Shown piece by piece: positions 13,329-22,632 of a stretch of DNA of 64,000 bases. The stretch's first letter is position 1, and every line of letters begins with the position of its first letter. Source of the DNA: Sphagnum compactum (lineage: Eukaryota; Bryophyta; Sphagnopsida; Sphagnales); the NCBI GenBank assembly GCA_965153455.1, contig OZ234504.1:8370001-8434000 (forward strand), in the 5' to 3' direction. The notes under the pieces are model-generated. The model made no database searches and was not told the DNA's origin. It saw only the letters and a list, made by a program, of their open reading frames with translations. The translations under genes and the position numbers were made by a program.

Positions 13329-13435
13329 TGTGACACACAGCAAAGAAAAATCGTCACCGCAAATGACGCACCTCAAACCCCTCTTGTGACGCACCTCAAA
13401 CTACTCCTGTGACGCGTAGCAAATACGCCATGACA
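13329..13435 (+). promoter_or_regulatory. TGACG-motif tandem array upstream of NBR1
   Basis: TGACG begins at 13364, 13387 and 13410, exactly 23 bases apart, within repeats of the form TGTGACGCACCTCAAAC. A weaker related unit (TGTGACACACAGCAAA) begins near 13329. TGACG is the core bound by plant TGA-type bZIP factors (as-1-like). The array lies about 0.8-0.9 kb before the NBR1 start codon. Confidence 0.5.
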
Positions 13436-13500
13436 TCCGTCCACATGAAGATATCAGTGGCAACCTGCCCTAATTTAGAAAGAAATTAAAACCTCCTGAA

Positions 13501-13692
13501 GGAACGAGAAAGTTCTAGCGACCAGTAGAGAAAACACTGGATAAAACGGCCGCATGTGTCACTGCGGAACTAGCGTGCGAAGGGCGGTGTACTTCCTAAC
13601 GAGAACGTTCTAGCAACCACGAGAGAAAGCGGCAAAACAAGCGTCACTACCGAACTCATAAGCTTGGGAAGGGTGACTGCCAATTACTTCCG
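13501..13692 (+). repeat. imperfect ~95-bp tandem duplication carrying heat-shock-element-like motifs
   Basis: Copy one starts at 13501 (GGAACGAGAAAGTTCTAGCG) and copy two near 13597 (TAACGAGAACGTTCTAGCAA). Both continue with related AAAAC...TCACT..CGAACT...ACTTCC blocks. Each copy holds GAAnnTTC, at 13508-13515 and 13603-13610, the two-unit core of a heat shock element. The duplication lies 0.55-0.75 kb upstream of NBR1. Confidence 0.6.
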
Positions 13693-13776
13693 ACCTTCGG
13701 ACGGACGCACTCCTGTAACGCTTCCATTCCTCAATTTTCGTTCGCCGACCGGAGTTGGACTATTGGTCGGTGGAAG

Positions 13777-13789
13777 AAACGTTCGAGAA
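13777..13789 (+). promoter_or_regulatory. heat-shock-element-like site
   Basis: TTCGAGAA at 13782-13789 is a perfect TTCnnGAA pair, preceded at correct spacing by an imperfect AAA unit at 13777-13779. It is about 95 bases upstream of the TATA box of the NBR1 gene. Confidence 0.45.
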
Positions 13790-13880
13790 AGGGTCGGCGG
13801 AGCTACCGTGGAAGCGACGTTGGCCTTCCATTGGAAGCTACGGAATGTCCTCGTTCTCGCCGTCCATCAAGAAATCTCGC

Positions 13881-13888
13881 TATATAAA
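13881..13888 (+). promoter_or_regulatory. TATA box of NBR1
   Basis: TATATAAA in a GC-richer setting, about 360 bases before the NBR1 ATG. It implies a start near 13910-13920 and a long 5' leader of about 330 bases, unless a leader intron is removed. Confidence 0.6.
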
Positions 13889-14243
13889 CGGCTTCACATC
13901 TTCTGTCAATGTATTCTCGAGTTTCTCTCGCTCGCTTACTTGCATACAGTGCGGCTTACAGGAACGCACTTGTGATCAGCTTTTTTCTAATTCTCTTTGC
14001 ATACCAGATTTTCAAGCTATCGGGCCCTTTGTTGCCCCTCTTTGTTTTTCGTCTTTAGTGTCGATTGCGGTTTCGGCGACGATCGAGGCAAAATTGGCAC
14101 AGAATTGGGTCCAGTTTTTCCTACTTGGTAATAATTCCGTGATCTCGAGTTGCGGCTCGTTGGAACGCGGTCTCTGATCTATAAAGTAATACTTCGTAGC
14201 GAGTGATTTGTATTTCCATTTCTAGTTTTAAGAGAAAGAAGCT

Positions 14244-16172
14244 ATGGCAACGTTTGTGTTGAAGATCAAGTATGAAGAGGTTCTTCGTCGGATGACAGTA
14301 CCGCAGAAGGAAGGTGGTTACCCACCATGCCCTGCGATATCTTTTGGTGAACTGGAGGAGAGCATTCGGACCATGTTCAAGATCCCGTCGTCGTCGGAGA
14401 TTGTTGTGAAGTACACGGACAAGGACAATGATGTGATCACATTGGCAGGTGATGAAGACTTGTACGATGCTTGTGCTGTTCAAGGCCTCAATCCCCTCCG
14501 TTTGCATGTCACCAGCTTGGCTGTGACCGCAGCTCCTACGCCAAACCCAGGTCCTGCTGGTTTTCGCAGAGGCGGCTTTTCCAAGGGTCGTGGCCAAGGC
14601 GGTGGTTTCGGAGGTTGGGGGCCTCGATTCTGGAACTTCCCTGAAGTGCAGATGGAAGCTCTTACACCCTCTCCCGACGTCGCTCCTTCGGCTGACCCGG
14701 GAGTGACAAGTGCAGGAAACGCCGGCAACCCACCGGCAGCAGCTTCTGCGCATGCCACCACGGCTGCATCTGACGCTGAGGATGTTAATCAAGTGCATCA
14801 TTTCGGCGTTCAGTGCGATTCGTGCAACATGTTTCCGATTGTTGGGCCTCGTTTTAAGTCCAACAAGAAATTTGATTTCGACTTGTGTCAAGCTTGCTTC
14901 CAAAAGACGGAATCTGCTGACGATGATTACACTCGTATCGAGCGACCAATGTTCCGTCCTCGCCATTTTCCATCAGTTTCTGAACGCCGCGTGGGAGGAT
15001 TTCCATGGAATGGCCCTTACTGCAGGGGTAGACCACTATTCGCCATGCGAGGAGCACATCCTGGTGGTCATGGCTCCATTGCGGGCAAGCCAGTCGGCCA
15101 TTCCGGACGATTTGCTTGGGAATCTGGTGCCGCCACCAAGTTGGATGCTCGATTTGTACAGGATGTCACAATCTTTGACGGAACGGAACTTGCACCCGGG
15201 ACGTCTTTCACCAAAATCTGGCGGCTGCGCAACAGTGGTTCTGTCCCTTGGCCCAAGGACACCCAACTGGTGCATGTCGGTGGTGATGAACTGGGATCCG
15301 TGAATGGAACCACTCTTGAGTTGCCAGAGGAAGGATTAGGTCCAGAAGAGGAAGTGGAAGCTTCGGTGGATCTTGTCGCCCCGATGAAATCTGGACGCTA
15401 TGTGTCTTATTGGCGTTTAGTGTCACCGTTTGGAGCGAAATTTGGTCATCGTGTGTGGGTTCTAATTCAGGTGATTCCAAAAAATGAGGATTCCCCACAG
15501 GTAGCAGAATCATTGGTGGAGGCCGGAGAAAATGCTCAAGAAAGTGACAAGAAGGAGGTAGAAAAGTCGGAAGAGCTTGCAGCGGATCAGCTCGTTGCAA
15601 CTGATGCAGTACAGGCACAGCCCGAGGTTGACAGTGTCATACCAGATGTGATCGAGAACCAGGTGCCGTCGGTGGCACCTTCGGTCGATAATAAGGATGT
15701 TGGAGTTGTTGAACCAAATCAAGTTGCACCGGAACAACAGATTGAAGCCAAGAGGGCCGTCGATGAACCTGAGGCAACCACAGAGGTTGCTGCACCTGTG
15801 ACGACTGTGGATGATGTAGGAAAGGAGCAGGAGGGTGGAGTAGAAGAAGCTGCCAGTGAGCTTGGGAGTTTCTCTATGGTTGAAATTCCTGATGAAACAG
15901 CAATATCAGCAGCCCTGGAAGGCATGGGTTTCAAAGACAAAAGTTGGAATATGGAATTGTTGAAAATAAACAATAATGACATGCAACGCACACTTGATGA
16001 TTTGGTCGCGTCGGCTGAGTGGGCTCCCAAGCTCGAAGAGCTGGAGGAGATGGGCTTCAATGACAAGGAGCTCAATCGTCGTTTGATGATGAAGAATAAA
16101 GGCAGCTTGAAGCGTGTGGTGAAGGAGTTAGTCTACATGTACAAAAACCCTGCTGGAACGGGCAAGGAGTAG
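14244..16172 (+). CDS. NBR1: NBR1-like selective autophagy cargo receptor
   Basis: 642 residues in one uninterrupted frame. NBR1 (Joka2) binds ubiquitinated or aggregated cargo and tethers it to ATG8 on the growing autophagosome. Domains in order: PB1 (about 3-92) with a basic first strand and the acidic KYTDKDNDV..GDEDL motif, allowing polymerisation; ZZ zinc finger (about 189-225) with CDSC and CQAC pairs; four-tryptophan NBR1/FW domain (about 305-410: KIW, VPW, SYW, RVW); an acidic Glu/Val-rich linker; tandem UBA domains (about 550-585 and 598-632). The order and length class match plant NBR1. The start context is strong (G at -3, G at +4). Odd points: the usual ATG8-interacting motif between the UBAs (WDPI in Arabidopsis) reads WAPK here (593-596), and there is no intron in the coding region. 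Confidence 0.93.
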   Translation: MATFVLKIKYEEVLRRMTVPQKEGGYPPCPAISFGELEESIRTMFKIPSSSEIVVKYTDKDNDVITLAGDEDLYDACAVQGLNPLRLHVTSLAVTAAPTPNPGPAGFRRGGFSKGRGQGGGFGGWGPRFWNFPEVQMEALTPSPDVAPSADPGVTSAGNAGNPPAAASAHATTAASDAEDVNQVHHFGVQCDSCNMFPIVGPRFKSNKKFDFDLCQACFQKTESADDDYTRIERPMFRPRHFPSVSERRVGGFPWNGPYCRGRPLFAMRGAHPGGHGSIAGKPVGHSGRFAWESGAATKLDARFVQDVTIFDGTELAPGTSFTKIWRLRNSGSVPWPKDTQLVHVGGDELGSVNGTTLELPEEGLGPEEEVEASVDLVAPMKSGRYVSYWRLVSPFGAKFGHRVWVLIQVIPKNEDSPQVAESLVEAGENAQESDKKEVEKSEELAADQLVATDAVQAQPEVDSVIPDVIENQVPSVAPSVDNKDVGVVEPNQVAPEQQIEAKRAVDEPEATTEVAAPVTTVDDVGKEQEGGVEEAASELGSFSMVEIPDETAISAALEGMGFKDKSWNMELLKINNNDMQRTLDDLVASAEWAPKLEELEEMGFNDKELNRRLMMKNKGSLKRVVKELVYMYKNPAGTGKE

Positions 16173-16444
16173 AAACAATATACATGGGCATGTGCGAGCT
16201 GCCTCCCATGAGGAAATGAATGTTTTTTCCTTCAATTTGATGAGGGACAGTAGGGTGATTTTTCTACTTTTCAGCTTTGTTATGATTTGGTGTGATCAAT
16301 GGGTTAGGAGAGTAACTGTGGCTGGATAAGCTGGCCAGGATTACGTTAGCAGTGGTGCAAACTTTCTTTAGAGTTGCAATCTTATCTCTCTTGATTGTTT
16401 ATATGTTGTCTCGTGGTAAGACACTTATGTTTTAAGCATTTGGA

Positions 16445-16470
16445 TATTACAATAAAAATAAAAAACTGAC
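16445..16470 (+). terminator. poly(A)-signal-like cluster downstream of NBR1
   Basis: AATAAAAATAAAAA lies about 280 bases after the NBR1 stop codon, in a T/A-rich stretch typical of plant 3' ends. The choice of site is inference. Confidence 0.4.
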
Positions 16471-18660
16471 AAGGATCAGTCAACAAAAAACCTCTTTGTA
16501 ATTGTTGGTTGTTTTGTCATTTGTATTTTCTGCTGTCACATGTATGTGCAACATTTCTGGGATTCCTGGCAAGACAACACTTTGACATCATGTCCAGTAG
16601 TGCACATTTGAAATTTCTATACTCTTAAGCTTTTTTCAGTACAGCATCTACTTGTTAAAAATTTACATTCAGATATGGACAACTACATACCAGGAGGTCC
16701 AACTGTTGGAAATATAATCTCTTACAATGTCTGAACTTGATTTGCAGCAGTTGCATGTGCATCTGTTTCAAGCCCAAGCTGAAGCAGTGGGCACAAATCT
16801 GATTAATTTCTACATGCTACAAAATGACCCTCAAATTATATGCAGGACCACAAGATGAAAAGATGAGGTAGCTAACAATCCAAGAATAAACTTCTTCTTC
16901 TTCTTCTTGTACAGAAGACTAACTTCAGCCTTTCTTCATCCTATGGTGTTCAACTTCCAAATTCATATGGTAACCTAGTGTATTGACCTTAAATAGGCAG
17001 CAATTTCTAACCAGCATAATTTTGTTGTCATGGAAGAGAATGGTTACTGAGTGTTCTTCACTAGCATACATTCTCACACAATATTCTAAAACATGAAATT
17101 TCAGTAAATCACAAGTAGTCAATCAGGCAGGTGTTACTCACTCCAAGACAAGCAATGGTCACAATTGATGTTCATGTACCAAGTTAAAGTCCACAGTAGA
17201 AATGCTACCCTTAATTCAAAGGGATAAGGAATCATGGTTAGACTATCCCTGCCCCTAATTTGAAGGTAGACCAAAGGGTTATGGAAAAAGGCAAATAAAC
17301 CCCTTCAGCAGCTTTTCTGTGGGAGCATTGAAGATGCTTGGAAAGTGTTTCATATAAAATGCCATCTCAAGACATGGTCACTTGGACTGCCATACGTGGA
17401 GGATGTGCCATTCACAGGCATTGTAAGGAAGCTCTTTTAACATTTTGAACAGATGTGTGTGAAGAGATGTGTGTACAAATGCTATCACTTTTTGTTTGTC
17501 TTCTGTTAGCTTGTAGCCATGCAGGTTTGGTCAATGAAGGCATGAGCTTGTTATGCTTCAATGAGCACAGGTAAAGCCGCCCATCACCAAGTACGTACCT
17601 AACATTGAACACCTTTAAAATTTGTTTTTAATCCTCACCAAATTGAATAATTTTTTTTGTCATTAGATGTGCAAACTAGATGGCTATTAATGTTCTTTGA
17701 ATGCCAAAAGTACTAGAGCAATGCCAAAAATAGAAGAAAATGATGAATGATAATTTATTTCAACTTTTTTGAAGAAATAACTCTAGACCTTTCTACTTCC
17801 AACCCCATAATTCCCTCCATTTCAGTTTGTTTTTAGTGATTAAAAACTTGATGAATGTGCCAACTAAGGCTTTACAAAACTTCTTTGTATTTCAAAAGAT
17901 TAAAGATGCAAAGTTTATGCAACAATTAAAGATTCAAAGTTTGAAATCTTAATCTATTTTAATTCACCCGTCATCAAGCATTAAACCCCTTTACACCAAA
18001 CACCCCATATCTTCCCCATTCCTTTATCGAATGGAACAATTTTTGTGGCATTCAAGGCCCTAGGTGGAAAGTTATAAATGTTCTTTGAACTTTAAAAGCA
18101 TAAAAACAATGTGTGAGGATTCAAACTTTTTTAAGTTCTTAATTGTTATTGCCCCAAGTTAATGGAAGCACATGTGTAGATTTTGGTTGCACCCATCCAA
18201 TTGATGGGTTGTTTTGAAATCTACCCATTTACTTGTTGGGTAACTGATTTAATCATGCCTCTGTATCATTTTATTTTTTTGGGTTGTCAATTTTTTTTTT
18301 GTATCACGAGGTTTCATATCACTATGAAATGTAAAAAACGATTCATATGACTAATTTTTTAAATGAAATTTGTTTGATAAACACACAAATAATCTTAACT
18401 TCAAATTTTTAAATTTTTATTAAAATGAGATACTTAAAAAATTGATTTGAAAAATAATGCAAGAATTGATTAAATAAAACATGTCAATTTTAAAATTAAT
18501 CTATGTTCCCATTTAGTTTGTCCTCTTCTGAAAAATTAGAAATATTAATTAAAAATTTGACTAGTGGAGTCAACCATGGTCAATATCTCAATTATTAGTC
18601 CCAAAAAAATTTAATTAATTTTTTATAAAAAAAATTGTATATATCACAAGGTCTTAAAAA
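16471..18660. other. intergenic AT-rich stretch, no gene seen
   Basis: No domain or splice-linked coding segment recognised on either strand. It contains a short CTT microsatellite near 16892-16908 and becomes very AT-rich from about 18240 to 18660. It then switches abruptly to GC-rich sequence at about 18675, where the eIF1 promoter region begins. Confidence 0.5.
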
Positions 18661-18973
18661 TTTTAAAAATAGAAGCTACGTGGTGGGGACGACGCCACGA
18701 CGACGCCTGTCTTCGCCATGCTGGCAGATTGATTCCCCTCGGTTTGCCCAGCGTCTGGAAGACGTGGCTATCTAGTATTGGTCACTCTGTGTCCTCGTGG
18801 GCTGCCAGCTGGTGGACCGGTCGGGTGCGTCCCTTGGCCCTCCTTCCCATGTTGCACCTCACCCGTCCCACGCTTCCGCCCTTTCTCTCTCCTCGAGTCA
18901 ACCCTCGCCGCTCCTCGTCGAGTACCGCACTTAACGCGTTTTGCCCTATCTTCTGTTTCCCGTTGCCTTCTCG

Positions 18974-18991
18974 TCTCTCTCTCTCTCTCTC
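18974..18991 (+). promoter_or_regulatory. CT-repeat (pyrimidine patch) in the eIF1 promoter/leader
   Basis: An uninterrupted CT dinucleotide run about 230 bases before the eIF1 ATG, inside a GC-rich block. CT-rich patches are common near transcription starts of plant translation-factor genes. The position suggests a start nearby; this is inference. Confidence 0.4.
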
Positions 18992-19221
18992 GTCTGGCTC
19001 TCATCCTCGTGCTATACTCCTCTGGGATTCTTGACCTTGTCTGTGTCTTGGAATTACTGGAAGCGGGCCAAGAAGAAGAGGAAGAAACGAGAAGCAAAAG
19101 GAAATAAGAACAAGAAAAAGGAGAACAGGGCGCAGTGGGAGGAAGAAAACGAAGGAGTTTCGCTTGTTTTTCACAGCAGGCAGGCGGGTGTTTTCCGTGC
19201 GGCAAAAACAGTTCAGGGTTC

Positions 19222-21158
19222 ATGTCAGATCAAGATATTCAGATCCCTGGCGCCTTTGGTGTGTTTTCTTCTGCTTCTTCCACGGACGCCGCCTTGTTAC
19301 CCTTCTTTTTGGTTTGTTGTTGTTGTTGTTGATTTTTTTTTTGTTGCTTTGTACGTGGTGGTGCTGTAGAGACTCTTTTGTGCGTTCAATCTTTCTATTG
19401 TGTGTGTCTCCTTGTTCTCCGCATGGCTGTGATGATGTGTGTGTGTGTCCTTGAGTATGGTCGTGTTCCTTCCTTGGTTGTCGGTGTGGAGGTTGTTGGG
19501 GTGATTTTCTCGAGTTCTTTTTGTTTTTCTGAGACACGACGGAAGCTTCTTTGCTGCTCTATGGAGTTCTGCTGGAAGAGTGATGCATGCAGTGGGGGCT
19601 TAACGTTATTTTGTGTGGATTTTCTGCAAGGATGTAGCATGGTTCTTTTTATGTTCTGTAAAACTGTTTGTGAAAAGGGCTGGTACATGTAGTGGACCGA
19701 TAGCTTTGCTTTTCTTTCTCATCCACGTTTCCTGCCACATCCTCAAAGGGTTTGATTTGGAGCACACAGACCCTACTTCATTCATCAGTTTGTTTTGGGG
19801 TTTCCTGCCTGGCTCCTGGGTTGGAATATGTGAAGCAGAATTGAAGAACATGGGTTCTGGAATGAGAATGTTTTGTGTTTGTGCAGATCCGTTTGCAGAC
19901 GCAAATGCTGAAGACTCAGGGGCAGGGTCAAAGGACTATGTCCATGTGCGCGTACAGCAACGCAACGGAAGGAAGAGCTTAACAACAGTTCAGGGCCTCA
20001 AGAAGGAGTTCAATTACAACAAAATCCTCAAGGATTTCAAGAAGGTAGATCACCTTCTTCTCTGTCTGCGTATATATCAGGGTTTGCCTTCTTGATGTGT
20101 GCATGTTATTTTAGCACATTATTTGTTGATTTGCTTGATTGTAATGACTTGCCATGTGTGTTTGGACACAGGCAAAAGTCAGATCTTTTCTTTCATTGCC
20201 CTTAAAATTGCGAGCTTTTCAAGCCCACTCTATTCTTGGTTTCCTCAGTCTTGTCCTTCTCTTTCAGGTTTTGTTGAGGTAGCCAGCATTAGGACTGAAT
20301 CCTCCTCTTCTACTCCTGACCACCAGTACACTGGTGATAGAAACTGATTACATAGGTATGATGTCCATCTGCAACCACTGCTGCTGTGAGCTGATAGGTC
20401 AGTGGGGATGTCATGGTAGCTGGTCACTATGTTACATGTTTGCTGTTGAACGTCTCCAGGCATTTGTGTGACTGTAGCTGTTTGTCCACCTGCTCCTCAG
20501 TTTTGTCTTCCTTTTGTTTCTCTATTGTTTTGGGGTGGGTTCTCCTTTTCATGTTTGTTGATATGTTGATCTGAAATATCTGTAATCTTCCGATTGGGTC
20601 ATCTCTCAGTTCCATTCACCTTGGCTTTTAAATCTTAAGTATGGAGAAGTTTGCAGTACTTTTTAAGGATATTATTGGATTTTTTTAGGAATGAAAATAA
20701 TGAGGTGTCATCTTTGTATGCAGGAGTTTTGTTGCAATGGGACTGTTGTCCAAGACCCTGAGCTGGGTCAGGTATGTCTTTTGTTTCCCTTTGCTGACCA
20801 TACCGTCTAGCCAACCAAAGGACCTTTTTGTGTTGCTGAGCAAAATTGTGATGTGGAGCAGCAATATTTTAGTGGGCATTGTTTAGCACATAGAGAGGCA
20901 GGGAATGTTGTTGATGTCTTCATAGGTGTGTGTTTGTATAGTGTAAAGGAGAAATAGTTTAGTGATGTAACATTCTGACTGCATAGGGGATGTCAAAGAT
21001 TGTGCATGTCCTTTGACCAGAGAAATGTCCTTAACCAGGCTGATGCTTTGTGGACGCAGGTGATTCAGTTGCAAGGTGATCAACGCAAGAATGTTTCCCA
21101 GTTTCTGGTACAAGCAGGAGTGGTGAAGAAGGATTTGATCAAGATTCACGGATTTTGA
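19222..21158 (+). CDS. translation initiation factor eIF1 (SUI1 homologue)
   Basis: Cytosolic initiation factor that binds the 40S subunit near the P site and enforces start-codon selection. Exons 19222-19258, 19887-20044, 20724-20771 and 21060-21158 total 342 nt, giving 113 aa, the usual plant length. All junctions keep phase. Family blocks seen in order: DPFADANAEDSGAGSKDYVH, RVQQRNGRKSLTTVQGLKKE, CCNGTVVQDPELGQ, IQLQGDQRKNV, and the C-terminal KIHGF. The start follows from the conserved short N-terminus (MSDQDIQIPGAFDPF) and no upstream ATG occurs in the preceding ~200 bases. The start context is weak: T at -3 and T at +4, unlike every other gene in the window. This fits the known eIF1 autoregulation through poor AUG context. 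Confidence 0.96.
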
Positions 21159-21948
21159 GACCAATGTTCATATGTTGGCTTGGTACCTCAGCCTTCATGC
21201 AGTGTCCAGGCCAGCCAGGTCAATCAGGCAGATGATATTACTCCATAACCTTATTTGTAGGCCTTAATAGTGGGATGTGGGTGCTTTGTAGTTGCTGGGG
21301 AAAAAATTTATGGGAAGGGCTTCTGTGGGAGAGTGCAGGGGTAAGTTTAGGGTTTTTCATTCTCATTACTGATACCCTTGTCTAGTTTTACTGAAGGTTT
21401 GAGTTTGCAGTTTATTTGATCAATATGATGGTGACTTTATCAGAGATTCGTACCAACCTTGTTCCTCTGAACCAGTTGTTTTGGCTGTCTATGAATGTGT
21501 ATTTGGTCACTTTGAACACAACCTGCCACCTCCAACAAATTGTTGGAGGCTCAAGTGACCAATTTCGGTGGCTTTTGTATAGGAGCTTTATCCATTACTG
21601 ACAATAATCTATTTCTGATAAAAGGACAAAAAGGTAATTGGAAGCACCCATAACAATGGAACTTTATAGAACAATGCTAAATTAAGTTGTAACTGAATTT
21701 TCGGAACCAAAAATCACTCTAAGCATCTTCACCAACGTGCACCTGGTTTGTGAGGATTATGGTCCTGGACACATCTAAATAAACAAACACCTATCTGAGA
21801 TGAAACCTTCCAAGATTTTGAGATCTACCTACAGCTCAAGAAACCCAGCAAAATCTTTTGTTTATGTCACTATGTGCAGCATGATTCTTTGAAGCAAAAA
21901 AATCCAATCTGAGCTTTATAGATAAACTCCCAAACATCAGGAATTGGT

Positions 21949-22004
21949 GGGTTTAGGGTTTAGTGCAGCCTTGCAGCATACAAAGAAAGGGTTTAGGGTT
22001 TAGG
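21949..22004 (+). repeat. two short telomere-like runs
   Basis: GGGTTTAGGGTTTAG near 21949-21963 and GGGTTTAGGGTTTAGG at 21989-22004, about 40 bases apart. Each holds two TTTAGGG-type units. They may be interstitial telomeric scars or telo-box motifs. Confidence 0.6.
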
Positions 22005-22040
22005 CCAAGTCGATCATTACTGCTTGGTTTCGTCTTGCTC

Positions 22041-22385
22041 CCATGTCCTGTGAAAACTAGGTCCTGTGGTAGGTAGGACAATAGATGGCTACTAGGTAGG
22101 TAGGTAGGTAATTATGTAGATCTGTTTCTGATTTCAGCTGTGGATGAAACTGAACTCAGTTGATTGATGGGTTTCGCATTGCATTGCTAACCTATCCTTT
22201 GAAAATTAGCAGGTCCTGTAGGTAGGACAACAGATGGCTACTGGGTAGGTAAGTAGTAGGAACTAGTTCAAAAGTTGTGAATGAAACTCAAGTGAGTGAT
22301 GTTAGGGTTTCACCCGGTTAACCTATCCTGTGAAGATTAAGTTTTGTAGGTACGTAGGTAGGGCAATAGGTGATTACTAGGTCCG
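22041..22385 (+). repeat. triplicated ~130-150-bp module with GGTA microsatellite
   Basis: Units begin near 22041, 22191 and 22322, each with CCT(G/T)TGAAAAxTxAG, then GTCCTGTAGGTAGG, then CAAxAGATGGCTACTxGGTAGG. The copies are clearly related but diverged, with expanding GGTA runs. No coding function is apparent. Confidence 0.7.
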
Positions 22386-22632
22386 AAAGTCCCCTAACAC
22401 CAAGCTAGTCATTGAGAAACCTAAACCTATTTACCACAAAGATTTTATGCTAAGTTTACATTCACTTTCATATTAAAGAAGCACCCATTTAACATTGGGT
22501 ATCACCGAAGATGCCACCTAGATTTTTCAATCAACAATGAGTTTAACGTTAGGTGTGAATGCACCTTAAATGTCAGGAACCCCAGTTTCTGACCATGGTT
22601 TCTGGGATGGGTTACTTCTTTTCATGAAGCAT

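Larger units (their letters stand above)
21159..22632. other. spacer between eIF1 and the WD40 pseudogene
   Basis: The eIF1 3' region is followed by non-coding sequence. It contains two short TTTAGGG-type runs and a triplicated GGTA-rich module, both listed separately. No gene is supported. Confidence 0.5.

Noticed and set aside
14121-14966. 281-codon open frame on the minus strand
   Set aside because: It lies opposite the NBR1 coding sequence and is explained as a shadow of it.
18768-19223. Arg/Glu-rich open frame on the minus strand in the eIF1 upstream region
   Set aside because: It is low complexity, driven by the CT repeat and GC-rich leader, with no homology recognised.
21949-22004. 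Chromosome-end telomere
   Set aside because: Only two short two-unit runs are present, flanked by ordinary sequence and genes on both sides.
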